Positions 28,431 through 38,646 of a stretch of 64,000 nt of DNA are shown here, piece by piece. A program made the translations under genes and the position numbers. The DNA comes from Clostridium sp. AM58-1XD (GTDB lineage: Bacteria; Bacillota; Clostridia; Lachnospirales; Lachnospiraceae). The first letter of the stretch is position 1, and each line of letters starts with the position of its first letter. The notes beneath the pieces are model-generated. The model was given only the letters and a program-made list of their open reading frames with translations. It had not been told where the DNA came from and did not search any database. The DNA is taken from the NCBI RefSeq assembly GCF_003464085.1, contig NZ_QSDR01000022.1, positions 17,946-81,945 on the forward strand, given 5' to 3'.

Positions 28431-29444
28431 CTATTTCTCGTTGTTTTTCTGTTCTTTATTTTTCTGTTCTTTATTTTTTCCTTCCTGTCCCGATTTCCCG
28501 TCTCTGCATCGTTCCTCCAGCCGTTTTGCCATGCCGGTGATCTCATACAGAACGGCGGAAAAATCTCCTCTGTACACCTGGGGAGTCTGAGCTTTGATCT
28601 TGAATTCTCCGTCTCCAATGTCGTCAAACATCTGCTTTTCATCGCTGATCATCGTATTCAGACGCCATACCAGATCGTTCAGTCCCTTTGCCATCGTACC
28701 GATTTCATCCATGGAATCATAGTCTATATGCACTCTTAAATCGCCGTTGGATACCTTCCAGATTCCTTCCGTAATATCACTGATCGGCTTTCCGATCAGA
28801 CGCATCAGATGAATATCCAGTCCTACAATCATCAATGTGATTAAAAGGAGAATAATGATTTTTCCAACCATATACCGTACGTACGTGTTCTCGTCCTGTA
28901 TTCCTGCTCTCGCAGCCTCTTTTTCATTGTATTCTACGATATCCAGGAACAGGTCGCTTCCTTCCTTAAACATGTCATGCGATTCTTCAAACAGTGCTTT
29001 AATCTGAGGATCATGGCGATTAGCCCTGCTCACGGCCAGCATCGTTTCACTGCAGTCCATGTATTCCTTCCAGATCTCCTCTGCCTGATCGATCAGCGCT
29101 CTTGTCGGCTTATCTGCAGCATGTACCTTATAATCGCCGATTCCCGTCCAGATTTCTTCTCTCAGAACATGCAGTTCTTCCTCCAGATTCCGTCTTTCTT
29201 CCTCAGAATCTGACATAACATAGGAATACTCCTGTATACGGTAATCGGACGTCTTTGTGTTCAGATCTTCCAGGATGACGACGGACGGAAGCCAGTACTG
29301 GGAAATGTCCGTATTAATCTGTTTGATTCTGCTGGTGGCAACCGACGCCTGTATTCCCAGAATGAGAACGCCTGCAATGCTGATCGCTCCCAGAAGCATG
29401 AGCTTTGTCCGCACTTTTAAATTTTTCAGTCTGATATAGTTCAT
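28431..29444 (-). CDS. Chemoreceptor-like 4HB-HAMP membrane protein without signalling domain
   Basis: 337 residues: a first membrane helix (LMLLGAISIAGVLILGI), a four-helix-bundle sensor of about 150 residues, a second helix (IIILLLITLMIVGLDIHLM) and a HAMP domain (GKPISDITEGIWKVSNGDL). It ends about 60 residues later in a Lys/Glu/Asn/Gln-rich tail made by a short tandem repeat (KNKEQKNKEQKN). The methyl-accepting signalling hairpin is absent. It follows oppF by ten bases, so it belongs to the opp operon. Confidence 0.8.
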   Translation of the reverse strand: MNYIRLKNLKVRTKLMLLGAISIAGVLILGIQASVATSRIKQINTDISQYWLPSVVILEDLNTKTSDYRIQEYSYVMSDSEEERRNLEEELHVLREEIWTGIGDYKVHAADKPTRALIDQAEEIWKEYMDCSETMLAVSRANRHDPQIKALFEESHDMFKEGSDLFLDIVEYNEKEAARAGIQDENTYVRYMVGKIIILLLITLMIVGLDIHLMRLIGKPISDITEGIWKVSNGDLRVHIDYDSMDEIGTMAKGLNDLVWRLNTMISDEKQMFDDIGDGEFKIKAQTPQVYRGDFSAVLYEITGMAKRLEERCRDGKSGQEGKNKEQKNKEQKNNEK

Positions 29445-29454
29445 TTTTACCCCT

Positions 29455-30435
29455 TTACCTGTTTAACGGAAAATGGCAGAAAACCTGCCTCTCTCCAAAA
29501 TTCTGTCCATTCGGCACCACCTGGCTGCAGATTTCCTGAGCATAAGGACATCTGGTATGAAAGCGGCAGCCGGACGGAGGATTTACCGGACTTGGAATCT
29601 CCCCGCTCAAAATCTCCTTTTCCTCATTTCTGAGCCTTGGATCTGCCTTTGGAATCGCCTCCAGCAAAAACTTCGTATATGGATGAAGCGGATGATCATA
29701 TAATTCCTCCGTCTCTCCGATTTCACATACACTTCCTAAAAACATGACGCATACTCTGTCTGCAATAAATTTCACAACACTCAAATCGTGGGAAATGAAA
29801 AGGTAGGTCAGCGAATACATCTCCTGAAGGTCTTTCAGCAGGTTCAGAACCTGAGACTGTATGGAAACATCCAGCGCGGAAACAGGCTCATCACAGATGA
29901 TCAGTTTCGGTCTCAGAGCAATTGCCCTGGCAATTCCGATCCTCTGGCGCTGGCCTCCGGAAAACTGATGAGGGTAACGGTTCAGAAAATCTCTGGGAAT
30001 TCCTACCAGATCCATAAGTTTCAGAACTTCTTCCTCCGTTTCTTTTTTCCCTCTCATTCCATATGTTACGAGTGGTTCCGCTATGATTTCCTTCACAGAC
30101 ATACGCGGATTCAGCGAAGCGTACGGATCCTGGAATATAATCTGCATCTGCCGCCTTCTGCTGCCAAACTCCCTGTCGCTCATCCGTTCGATATTTTCAC
30201 CTTCAAAAATAATCTCTCCCGATGTAGGCGGAATCAGCCGTATAAGAAGACGGCCAAGAGTACTTTTTCCGCAGCCCGATTCTCCGACCAGTGCCATTGT
30301 CTCTCCCTCGTAGATTTTCAGGCTGACGTCAGAAACTGCATGAACTGTCTGTTTTCCTCTTCTGCCCTTATTCAGCGGAAATTCTTTTACGAGCTGACGT
30401 GCTTCCAGGAGTATCTTTCTGTTCTCACCATTCAT
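29455..30435 (-). CDS. oppF: Oligopeptide ABC transporter ATP-binding protein OppF
   Basis: 326 residues. Walker A GESGCGKST, signature FSGGQRQRIGIARA and Walker B LIICDEPVSALD, then the Opp/Dpp C-terminal extension with Cys (FHTRCPYAQEICSQ) typical of the OppF/DppF type. It powers peptide import from the inner face of the membrane together with OppD. The ATG overlaps the oppD stop. Confidence 0.95.
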   Translation of the reverse strand: MNGENRKILLEARQLVKEFPLNKGRRGKQTVHAVSDVSLKIYEGETMALVGESGCGKSTLGRLLIRLIPPTSGEIIFEGENIERMSDREFGSRRRQMQIIFQDPYASLNPRMSVKEIIAEPLVTYGMRGKKETEEEVLKLMDLVGIPRDFLNRYPHQFSGGQRQRIGIARAIALRPKLIICDEPVSALDVSIQSQVLNLLKDLQEMYSLTYLFISHDLSVVKFIADRVCVMFLGSVCEIGETEELYDHPLHPYTKFLLEAIPKADPRLRNEEKEILSGEIPSPVNPPSGCRFHTRCPYAQEICSQVVPNGQNFGERQVFCHFPLNR

Positions 30436-31467
30436 CTGCCTCGTTCTCCTTTCCCGCCGATATCTCCTTTTGCTGCATTTCTTCTTTGCTGCAGGCAGAA
30501 TCCTTATATTTAAAGCATCTTACCTGATGGCCCTTTCTGATCTCGTACATATCCGGCCTCGATTCAAAACAGCAATCCATCGCCTCTTCGCATCTGCCAC
30601 AGAAGCTGCAGCCTTTAGGAAGATGAAGGAGGTTCGGCACAACGCCCTCAATCGTGTATAGCCGTTCTTCCTTCCCGTCCAGCTTCGGGATTGATCTCAG
30701 CAGGCCTTTTGTATATGGATGGCTTGTTTTTTCAAAAAGCTCGAAGACTTCTGCCTGTTCCATCACCTTTCCCGCATACATAACATAGACGTAATCGCAT
30801 ACTTCCGCAACCACTCCCATGTTGTGAGTAATCATTATAATGGAAGTCCCCTGTTCATCGCGCAGACGCTTCATCAGTCTCAGAATCTGTGCTTCAATCG
30901 TCACATCAAGAGCTGTCGTCGGTTCGTCTGCAATCATCACTTTCGGTTTGCACACCATCGCCATACCAATCATCACTCTTTGCCGCAGGCGCCTGACAAC
31001 TGGTGCGGATATGCGTAATACCGCTTTTCCGGTTCTGGTATTCCTACCTCCCGGAAGATATCGATTACCCGTTCCTTTGCCTCTTTCCTGCTCACTTTTT
31101 GATGGAGAACAATCGCTTCCCTAACCTGGCGTCCCACCTGGTAAACAGGATTCAGCGACGTCATCGGTTCCTGAAATATCATGGAAATGTCGCGCCCTCT
31201 CACTTCAGAGAACTCTTTTTTGTTCAAATGGGTAATATCACGTCCATCCAGAGTGATCGTTCCGTCCACAACTTTGCCCGGATGGCGGAGCAGCCCCATC
31301 ACAGACATGGCTGTCATACTTTTTCCACAGCCAGATTCACCGACAATACCGACAATTTTTCCAGCCGGGACGTCGATGGATACCCCATCCACTGCAGGCA
31401 CAACGCCTTTAGAGGTAAAAAAATGAGATTTCAGATTTTCAATCTGCAGTGCCATATGTTCGCTCAT
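30425..31467 (-). CDS. oppD: Oligopeptide ABC transporter ATP-binding protein OppD (one apparent frameshift)
   Basis: About 347 residues when repaired. The N-terminal part has Walker A GESGCGKSM and the Q-loop MIFQEPMTSLNP. The break falls inside the ABC signature: one C added at 30990 (plus strand) turns YPHQLSGACGKE into YPHQLSGGLRQRVMIG. The C-terminal part has VMIADEPTTALDV and the Cys-rich Opp extension (CSFCGRCEEAMDCC). The ATG is preceded by AAGGGGG. Confidence 0.9.
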
Positions 31468-31479
31468 CGTTCTGCCCCC

Positions 31480-32388
31480 TTACTGTTCTTTCAGATATGG
31501 ATCCAGCACATCCCTAAGTCCGTCTCCCAGAAAATTGAATGCCAGCACTACGACCATAATGGCAATACACGGAGCAATCGGAAGCCAGGGTTCGCTGAAC
31601 AGATATTTTTTACCCCAGGAGGCCATCAGCCCCCAGCTGGCGTCGGGAAGCTGAACTCCCACGCCCAAAAAACTCAGGCTGGATTCAGAAAGAATGGCAG
31701 ACGGAATATTCAGTGTGAATAATACGATCAGAGACGGTATGCAGTTAGGCAGTATATGGCGGAACATAATTTTCGGTTTTTTCACGCCGATTGAACGTGC
31801 TGCCTCCACATACTCCGTTTCCTTTAATGACATTGTCTGCGCCCGCACCACCCGGGCAGTGCTTGCCCACTCCGTTACACTCAGGGCGATAAAAATGTTC
31901 ATCAATCCTCCACCCAGAGTATACATGAAGACCATTGCCAGAAGAAGCGCCGGGAAAGCCAGCATAATATCCCCAAGCCGCATAATAATATAATCAGTTT
32001 TTCCGCCGTAAAAACCGGCAACCAGTCCCAGGACAGTGCCCGCAGTCATCGCTACAACCGTAGGCACAATGCCGACCACCAGCGAAATCCTGGCACCGTA
32101 CAGCAGCCTGCTGAATACGTCTCTGCCAAGTTCATCCGTACCCATAATATGAGCTGCGCTTGGCGCCTGCAGCCGGTTGACGAGGTCCTGTTCCAGATAC
32201 CCGTAAGGGGCAATATGAGGGGCAAATACTGCCATTAGGGCGATAACGATAATCACCACAGCAGAAAACGCTGCCAGCTTATTCTGCCTTACCAGGGTTT
32301 TCAGTTTATCCAGCCACGTATCGGCCTCTCCGATCTGAGCCGCCGTATCCGACGGCTTCTGTATTTTCTTTCCTTCCAACTCTGCCAT
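31480..32388 (-). CDS. oppC: Oligopeptide ABC transporter permease OppC
   Basis: About 302 residues with six helices and the inner-membrane EAA-type loop (EAARSIGVKKPKIMFRHILP) that contacts the ATPases. An extended N-terminal tail is usual for OppC. The ribosome site GGGAGG overlaps an upstream ATG (32397), so the ATG at 32388 is the better start. It follows the oppB stop by one base. Confidence 0.92.
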   Translation of the reverse strand: MAELEGKKIQKPSDTAAQIGEADTWLDKLKTLVRQNKLAAFSAVVIIVIALMAVFAPHIAPYGYLEQDLVNRLQAPSAAHIMGTDELGRDVFSRLLYGARISLVVGIVPTVVAMTAGTVLGLVAGFYGGKTDYIIMRLGDIMLAFPALLLAMVFMYTLGGGLMNIFIALSVTEWASTARVVRAQTMSLKETEYVEAARSIGVKKPKIMFRHILPNCIPSLIVLFTLNIPSAILSESSLSFLGVGVQLPDASWGLMASWGKKYLFSEPWLPIAPCIAIMVVVLAFNFLGDGLRDVLDPYLKEQ

Positions 32389-32389
32389 C

Positions 32390-33310
32390 TTATGCATCCT
32401 CCCTGATTCTTGGGTCTAATACGGAATACAAAAGGTCCGCCGCCAGATTGCCGATAATGACCAGGATCGTCGTAAATACAACCGTTCCCTGCAGCAAAGG
32501 CATATCTCTCGTTTCAATCGCGTTTACAGCCAGGCGGCCGATTCCCGGTATTCCGAATACGCTTTCTGTAATCACCGCTCCTGAAAGCATACTGGCAATC
32601 TGCAGAGCCATCATGGTTACGACAGGAGCATGGCATTTTTTAACGCGTGGCAGATAATGACTCTGTATTCTCTCAGGCCTTTTGCCTGGCTGTCCTGATG
32701 TAATCATCCTGCATGACCTCCAGCACATTAGACCGTGTCATCCTGGCGATACTGCCCGCCGAGTTCCATCCCAGCACGACAGCGGGTAGCACCATGCATG
32801 CAATGGAATCATATCCCGATACGGGAAACCATTTTAATTTGAAAGCCAGAGAGTACTGAAGCACAAGGGCGATCATGAACACCGGCATGGAAACGCCCAT
32901 GAGAGCAGCTCCCATGAAAAGCCGGTCAATGATCTTATTCTGCCGAATAGCGGCTGTCATACCGGCAGCTATACCAATGATCCATGCAAATACCGCCGAA
33001 CACACCGCCAGCTTAATCGTATTTGGAAATGCCTCCAGTATAATGGATGTCACATTCCTGTTCAGCCGGTAGGATGTTCCGAAATCACCTCTCAGAGCAT
33101 TTCCCACATATCGGAAAAACTGCACGTAGAGAGCTGGTCAAGTCCCATCTCACGGCTGACCTTTTCAATTACGGCCTGATTGACATGCTCTCCCATCATC
33201 GTTGCCACCGGATTGCCGGGCACAATCCGAAGCATGATGAAAATAAGCAGAATAACGCCGATCAGAACAGGTATGGACGCTGCTATTCGTTTCAGAATTT
33301 TACTAACCAC
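32390..33310 (-). CDS. oppB: Oligopeptide ABC transporter permease OppB (three apparent frameshifts)
   Basis: About 307 residues when repaired. It starts at GTG 33310, nine bases after AGGAGG; the ATG at 33334 includes the ribosome site. Helix 1 and PGNPVATMMGEHVNQ are in the first frame; a lost G at about 33133, a lost C at 32685-32686 and a lost G at 32625-32626 (plus strand) each shift it. The repaired sequence gives DQPLYVQFFRYVGNALRGD, YIRTARAKGLREY (the EAA-type loop) and NAMLPVVTMMALQ, all expected for OppB. Confidence 0.85.
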
Positions 33311-33338
33311 GAAGATTTTCCTCCTAAATGCCAAAACA

Positions 33339-33423
33339 GATGAGGTTTTGTCACAACCTCATCCGAATGACTGTCATATTTAAATATCACTGCAGCGGTT
33401 CAAGGCCGGAAGGTCCTGAACCG
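33339..33423 (-). terminator. Two stem-loops in the oppA-oppB gap
   Basis: On minus, CGGTTCA/TGAACCG (arms 33396-33402 and 33417-33423) is followed by a perfect 9-bp GATGAGGTT/AACCTCATC (33339-33347 and 33355-33363) and TGTTTTGG. Partial termination or 3' protection here would give more oppA than oppBCDF, as is common for binding-protein genes. Confidence 0.6.
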
Positions 33424-33430
33424 TTCTGTA

Positions 33431-35112
33431 TTATTTTATAGATATGTTATAAAAACTAATGTCACTGAAACCATTCCATGCAGGAGCAAATCCCTCCACC
33501 TTGTCACCGACTGCAAACAGGTGCTCCTCTGAAAGAAGCGGAACCCATGCTGCATCCTCATGAATCAGCTTTTCCTCCAGATCATTGTATTCCGCAATTC
33601 TCTCGTCCTCGTTCACGATCGAACGCGCCTTCTGAATTCGTTCCATTACAGACTGATCCGGATAATTGAGGGAACGCATCTTTGTCTTTTCTTCATTGCC
33701 AAAGAACGCATAGATGAAGTTGTCAGGGTCATTATAGTCAGCCGACCACGTGGACGTATAGGATCCCATCTCTCCCGAATTCCTCGTATCCAGCCATGTG
33801 GATTCATCATATGTCTTGATGTCAGCCGTGATTCCAACCTGTGACAGCTGATCCTTGATGACCTGAAGAGTCATGGTCCTCGTATCGGAAGCGCTGCTGT
33901 CCGCCGCAATCTCCATCGTAAAACCGTCGGCGTAGCCGCCTCTGCAAGCAGCTTCTTCGCCTCCTCCGGATTATACTCTATAGTCGGAAGCTTTTCGTTA
34001 AATCCAATCAGATGATGAGGGAAAATACCGTTTTCCAGCTGTCCCTTTCCATCATAAAGAGAATCCAGTATTGCCTGGCGGTCAATGGACATCTGTACGG
34101 CCTTTCTCACCTTTACATCATTGAACGGTTCCATGTTCTGGTTCATAGTAAAATATGTAATTCCTACACGCGGGCCGGAAACGATCTGATCCGGATAAGC
34201 CTCCTCGAAGTGGCCGATGGAATCCCTTGCGTAATCTAAATCAACGATATCCAGTTCTCCGCTTTCAAACATCATGCTCTGCGTCTGAACGTCAGGAACC
34301 ACTTTGATTACAACTCCCGGAAGCTCGGAAGCTCCCTTCCAGTAATCCTCATTCCGAACAAGCACAAGCTGGTCGTTCAGGGTCCAGGAAACGAATTTAA
34401 ACGGTCCCGTTCCCACCGTAACAGAAGGATCAAGTCCAAACTGGTCTCCCGCCTTTTCCGTACTTTCCTTATCATAGATCGCTACGCCCGGGCTGGACAG
34501 ACATGCCAGGAATCCTGCGTATGGTTCCCTTAACGTAATCTCCGCCTTATAATCGTCAAGAATTTTAATTCCCTCCAGCTCCTCTGCCTTTCCTTCGAAC
34601 AGTTCTGAAGCCCCCTTGATCTGGTCCACAAATTCCGAGTTCGTGCCTCCCTGTACCGTCAGCATACGTTCCAGAGAATATTTTACATCTTCTGCCGTAA
34701 AATCAGCTCCGTTATGGAATTTGACTCCCTGCCGCAGATTAAATGTGTAAACAAGTCCGTCCGGAGTCACCTCCCAGCTCTCTGCCAGACCTGGAACAAT
34801 CTTTGTGGTTCCGTCATCCTGAACCTCGACTTCCACCAGCCTGTCATAAATATTGAGCGGAATCTCATAGTCCTTGGATGTCTTATGTACATCAGCCGTC
34901 TGAATATCTGCCACTAAAGCCACCCGCAGAAAACCTGTGGTATCGACTTCTGTTCCCTTCGTCTCGCCCGGCACGTCTGTGCTTCCCGCATTCTCCGTCT
35001 GCTGCTGGGTCTCCGACTCCGCCGGCACCATACTGCCTCCGCAGCCCCAAAGTGCCAGACCTGCTGCCATTGCTGCCGCCAATACACCAAACCTTTTTTT
35101 CATATTACTCAA
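33431..35112 (-). CDS. oppA: Oligopeptide-binding lipoprotein OppA (one apparent frameshift)
   Basis: About 560 residues when repaired, the usual size for family 5 binding proteins. The lipobox LWGC follows a basic-hydrophobic leader, then NIYDRLVEVEVQDDGTTKIV, PGLAESWEVTPDGL and FNLRQGVKFHNG, the SBP_bac_5 pattern. The frame breaks at CC 33936-33937 (plus strand); one base restores LLAEAGYADGFTMEI. The start is either TTG 35112 or ATG 35103; GGAGGAG favours the TTG. It is transcribed first in the opp operon. Confidence 0.9.
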
Positions 35113-35349
35113 GTCTCCTCCTCTTCTTTGTCAGGCCGTCTTCGATGTTTCCTCCCTTTGGTAAATCAAAAACTGCACATACATAAAATTCCTATGATGC
35201 AAAAATGGGTGCATCGGCCCGGGGCCTGCACCTTCGCATTTTTCATCTTCCTGACATCCAACTTAGTGCTTGAATAATAACATATTGAGTATAAAATTTC
35301 AATGTTTTTGACCGTCCCAAAATTATTTATTCTTTTTTAACTTTTTCTC

Positions 35350-35378
35350 TTGACAAATTTCTTATAATATCATAAAAT
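35350..35378 (+). promoter_or_regulatory. Promoter of tRNA-Arg
   Basis: TTGACA (35350-35355), 17 bases, TAAAAT (35373-35378), ending 24 bases before the tRNA. The rest of the 290-base gap (35113-35349) should also hold the leftward opp promoter; I see only weak candidates there. Confidence 0.75.
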
Positions 35379-35402
35379 AATTAACGTTGCGAATGCAGCA
35401 AT

Positions 35403-35476
<74 letters not shown>

Positions 35477-35478
35477 CT

Positions 35479-35507
35479 AAAAAGCCTTGATTACTCAGGG
35501 CTTTTTT
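35479..35507 (+). terminator. Intrinsic terminator after tRNA-Arg
   Basis: AAAAAGCCTTGA, loop TTAC, then TCAGGGCTTTTTT, immediately after the tRNA. Confidence 0.9.
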
Positions 35508-35642
35508 GTTTTTCGGAAAACGATTGATCCTTTTCTGTCATCTGCCCCTTTCTGCGCTCTTTTAAAGTCTAAGCCCCTGTTTAACGATTCCTCCATACAC
35601 CGCATACAATATAGAAATGATAACTGATGCAGAGGTATGCCT

Positions 35643-35897
35643 ATGCCAGGCGGCTGGTCTTATCAATCCGATCTTACCCCCTATGATCTATACGTGTTCT
35701 ACCGTGCAGTCGGAAAACACGACGACTATTTTTATGTGCCGGTAGCTGTTGCAAAACAGATCGTAAACGGCACTAATTACCGGTTTATGTGTATTGCAGA
35801 ACCTCAGTCGGAAAATCTCAATCCCCATTTTGCAATTATTAGTATTTATCAGCCTCTCAGGGGAGAACCCTATGTAACGAGTATTCTCCCTCTGTAA
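35643..35897 (+). CDS. Small stefin/cystatin-like protein
   Basis: 84 residues with no signal peptide or membrane segment. Three stefin landmarks occur in the right order: an N-terminal MPGGWS (stefins have a conserved Gly pair there), AKQIVNGTNYRF (QxVxG, the first inhibitory hairpin, followed by TNY as in stefins) and YQPLRGEP (second hairpin position). The rest alternates like beta strands. AGAGG lies seven bases before the ATG at 35643; an in-frame ATG at 35637 is too close. Stefins inhibit papain-type cysteine proteases; whether this one does is inference. Confidence 0.65.
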   Translation: MPGGWSYQSDLTPYDLYVFYRAVGKHDDYFYVPVAVAKQIVNGTNYRFMCIAEPQSENLNPHFAIISIYQPLRGEPYVTSILPL

Positions 35898-36019
35898 TTT
35901 CCGCCCGCCTTCCCGCCTCTTTGTCCCTGTATGGAAATATCCTTGCCCCATTTCCATTCTTCCGTTATAATAAACCTTAACGAAACATAAACATACATAG
36001 AGGTTGCCGGGGGGAAATT

Positions 36020-37757
36020 ATGGCTTCACAAGGGATCTTTTTAAGCCTGATATTTAATATCAGCATGCTGTTTACCATCTCCAGCCTTTTAACCAGGATA
36101 CCGTCGCTTCGGTATCTTGTCATGGAGCGTTGGGACAGGCTGGGCGGGAGGCTTATGCTGTCGCTCATTTTCAGCGCCGTCAGTATTCTGTCTACTTATA
36201 CCGGAATCAATGTCAAAGGTGTAATCGTAAATACACGTGTGATTGGAGTTCTGGCAGGAGGCCTGATCGGGGGGCCGGTCGTCGGCATCACGGTCGGTAT
36301 TCTCGCAGGGCTTCACCGCCTTCTTTTTGTAGGCGGCTTTACTACTTATGCCTGCGCCCTGTCCTGTGCTCTCTACGGATTTATATGTGCTGCTTTTTAT
36401 CCGCATTTTGTCAGAGGCAGCTGGGAAGGCGGCAAGCTGTTTTGCATGACTCTGATCTGTGAAACTCTCCATATGTCACTGATTCTTATGATATCGCGCC
36501 CCTTCGATTCAGCCGTGGAAGCGGTCAGAATTCTGGCCCTCCCGATGGTCGTCCTGAATGCTCTGGGAACGCTTATGTTCCTGTCCAATTTCACTAAGAC
36601 ATTTCGTGAAAAGGATCATGAATCGGCGCGCAATCTGAAGATAGCGCTCTCCATCGCCCAGCAGTGCCTTCCTCATTTAAGGAGAGGACTGACCAGCCGT
36701 CAGGATATGGCCCAGACCGTAGACATCATTTTATCGGCAGGCATTGGAGATGAGGTCATCATCACTAACAAAGACCGTGTTTTAGCAGGCGCAGCAAGTT
36801 TCAGCCACATGCGAAAGAAGAGAACGACAGTACCGCATTTCCCCATGCCGCCAGACTTTCCATGGAAAAGAAACAGGTCATCACCGACACGGAAAATACA
36901 GGCAGTGCCGTCGTCTATGGGTGGACAAAGAAAAATACAACTATTGCCGCCCCTCTGATTATTCGGGGAGAACCGGTCGGGAGCCTGTCCGTATCCGTCA
37001 GAAACCGTCTTATGATGCTGGAAACAGATAAGGAATTTATCGAAGGACTTTCCGTGTTGTTTTCCACTCAGCTGGAGCTGTCGCAGCTGGAATTTCAGAA
37101 AAAACAGCTGCGCAAAGCAGAATTTAAGGCGCTTCAGGCTCAGATTAACCCGCACTTTCTTTACAATGCTCTGAACGCAATCTCATGTGTATGCCGGGAA
37201 AATCCCAGCAGAGCAAGAGAACTTCTGCTCTCCCTTGCCGTTTATTTCAGAGAAGGGCTTGAGAATACATCGTACGTCGTATCCCTTGGAGATGAACTGA
37301 AGCATCTGGATCATTACCTGGAGCTGGAGCAGGCACGGTTTGAAGAAGACCTTCAGGTATCCTTTGATATCAGGGCCGATTACGGCTGCCTCGTTCCGTC
37401 CAGTATTTTACAGCCCGTTGTAGAAAATGCCATCAAATACGGAAGCGACAGCCAGGGACGGAGAATCATTACGATACGTGCATGGAAAACGGAAAATGCC
37501 GTTAAAATTGAAGTGTCCGATCAGGGATACGGATTTCCGGAAGCTGCCGTCAGCCTTTGGAAGAGCGGTTTTGAGGGAACGAATCATTCGGACTGGCCAA
37601 TGTGGACCAGCGCCTGAAAAACATATGTGAAGACGGTGCCGGAATTGTGATCGATACCGGAAAAGATGGAAGTAAAGTGATACTGACCGTTACTGAAATT
37701 ACTGAAGAGATGAAAAACAGGGGTGGTGAAAATGAAAATAGCAATTATAGACGATGA
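36020..37757 (+). CDS. LytS/YehU-type sensor histidine kinase (two apparent frameshifts)
   Basis: About 579 residues when repaired. It has a 5TMR-LYT membrane sensor (about 1-190, with GVLAGGLIGGPVVGITVGIL), a GAF-like domain, then the LytS-type kinase core FKALQAQINPHFLYNALNAI with the phospho-acceptor His and an ATPase N-box QPVVENAIKYGSD. Restoring one G at about 36811 gives FSHMAKEENDSTAFPHAAR; restoring one C at about 37589 gives HSGLANVDQRLKNICEDGAG, the expected G-box end. The stop overlaps the response regulator. Likely controls the adjacent GntP permease. Confidence 0.85.
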
Positions 37758-38451
37758 GCGGCCGGCACGCAGAGAGCTGCGGCATCAAATCGAACTGGTC
37801 ATGCCTGATGCCGAGATTTCAGAGGCCAACAGCGGTGCCTCGGCGCTGGAGCTTTTTGGGAAACAGGTCTTTGACCTGATTTTTGTAGATATTGACCTGC
37901 GCGACATGAAGGGCACGGTTCTGGCTGCTGCCGTCCTGAAAATGCTTCCGGAGGCTCAGATTGTATTCGCTACTGCATATTCTGAATACGCTCTGGAAGC
38001 GTTTGAAATGGGGGCTGCAAATTATATTATCAAGCCCTTTGATCCTGAACGCGTAAAAAAAATTGTGCAAAAATGCAGCGAACGGCTTCACGAGAGCCCG
38101 TCGCCTAAGAAACTGTCAGGACGTCTTGTCATAAACAGCAGCCGGAAAACAATTGTTCTGGATGTCCCGTCCATTATCTATATCGAAACAGGAGAACACG
38201 GCTGCATCCTCCATACGAAGGAAGGCGACTACACTGAAAATGCTGCAATCGGGGATTATGAGAAACGTCTGCAGCCCTATTACTTTTATCGTATACATAA
38301 AAGTTACCTTGTCAATCTCCGTTATATCTCAGAAATCTTTTTATGGTATAACAACAGCTTCGCTATAAAATTAAAGCAGAAAGCCGATTTGATCCTGCCT
38401 GTGGGCAGAGAAAAGATAAAGGGTCTCAGGCAGATTCTTAACGAATGCTGA
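37732..38451 (+). CDS. LytTR-family response regulator
   Basis: About 239 residues. The receiver domain has IIDDERPAR at its start, the phospho-acceptor Asp in FVDIDLRD and the Lys in YIIKPFDPE. A LytTR DNA-binding domain follows (about 130-239, IIYIETGEHGCILHTKEGDY, HKSYLVNL). The ATG at 37732 overlaps the sensor gene; in-frame GTGs lie at 37723 and 37726. Family members bind imperfect direct repeats upstream of transporter genes. Confidence 0.92.
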   Translation: MKIAIIDDERPARRELRHQIELVMPDAEISEANSGASALELFGKQVFDLIFVDIDLRDMKGTVLAAAVLKMLPEAQIVFATAYSEYALEAFEMGAANYIIKPFDPERVKKIVQKCSERLHESPSPKKLSGRLVINSSRKTIVLDVPSIIYIETGEHGCILHTKEGDYTENAAIGDYEKRLQPYYFYRIHKSYLVNLRYISEIFLWYNNSFAIKLKQKADLILPVGREKIKGLRQILNEC

Positions 38452-38470
38452 GACGTAAATTTACCATTAC

Positions 38471-38562
38471 CGTTCGGGGGCTGAAACTCGTAGTTCACGC
38501 CCTTTTTGAACGTTTTGCACAAAATATATTTACGATCCCCAATTAAATAGGTAATATATAAT
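38471..38562 (+). promoter_or_regulatory. Candidate LytTR-controlled promoter of the GntP gene
   Basis: TATAAT at 38557-38562 has no recognisable -35 box, which suggests activator dependence. Upstream, GTT-centred imperfect repeats (CGTTCGGGG at 38471, TAGTTCACG at 38491, CGTTTTGCA at 38511) are spaced about two helical turns apart, the layout of LytTR sites. The assignment is by pattern only. Confidence 0.35.
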
Positions 38563-38646
38563 AAAATTGCAGCCGTTCCAGAGGGCGTAGCTTCTTGCGT
38601 TGTCAGAACAGCCGCATTAAAAAAAATGATTGGGGGTAGTTTTTTT

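Noticed and set aside
28440..28490. Short tandem repeat resembling an array
   Set aside because: It encodes the KNKEQ tail of the 4HB-HAMP protein; unit length and lack of spacers exclude a CRISPR array.
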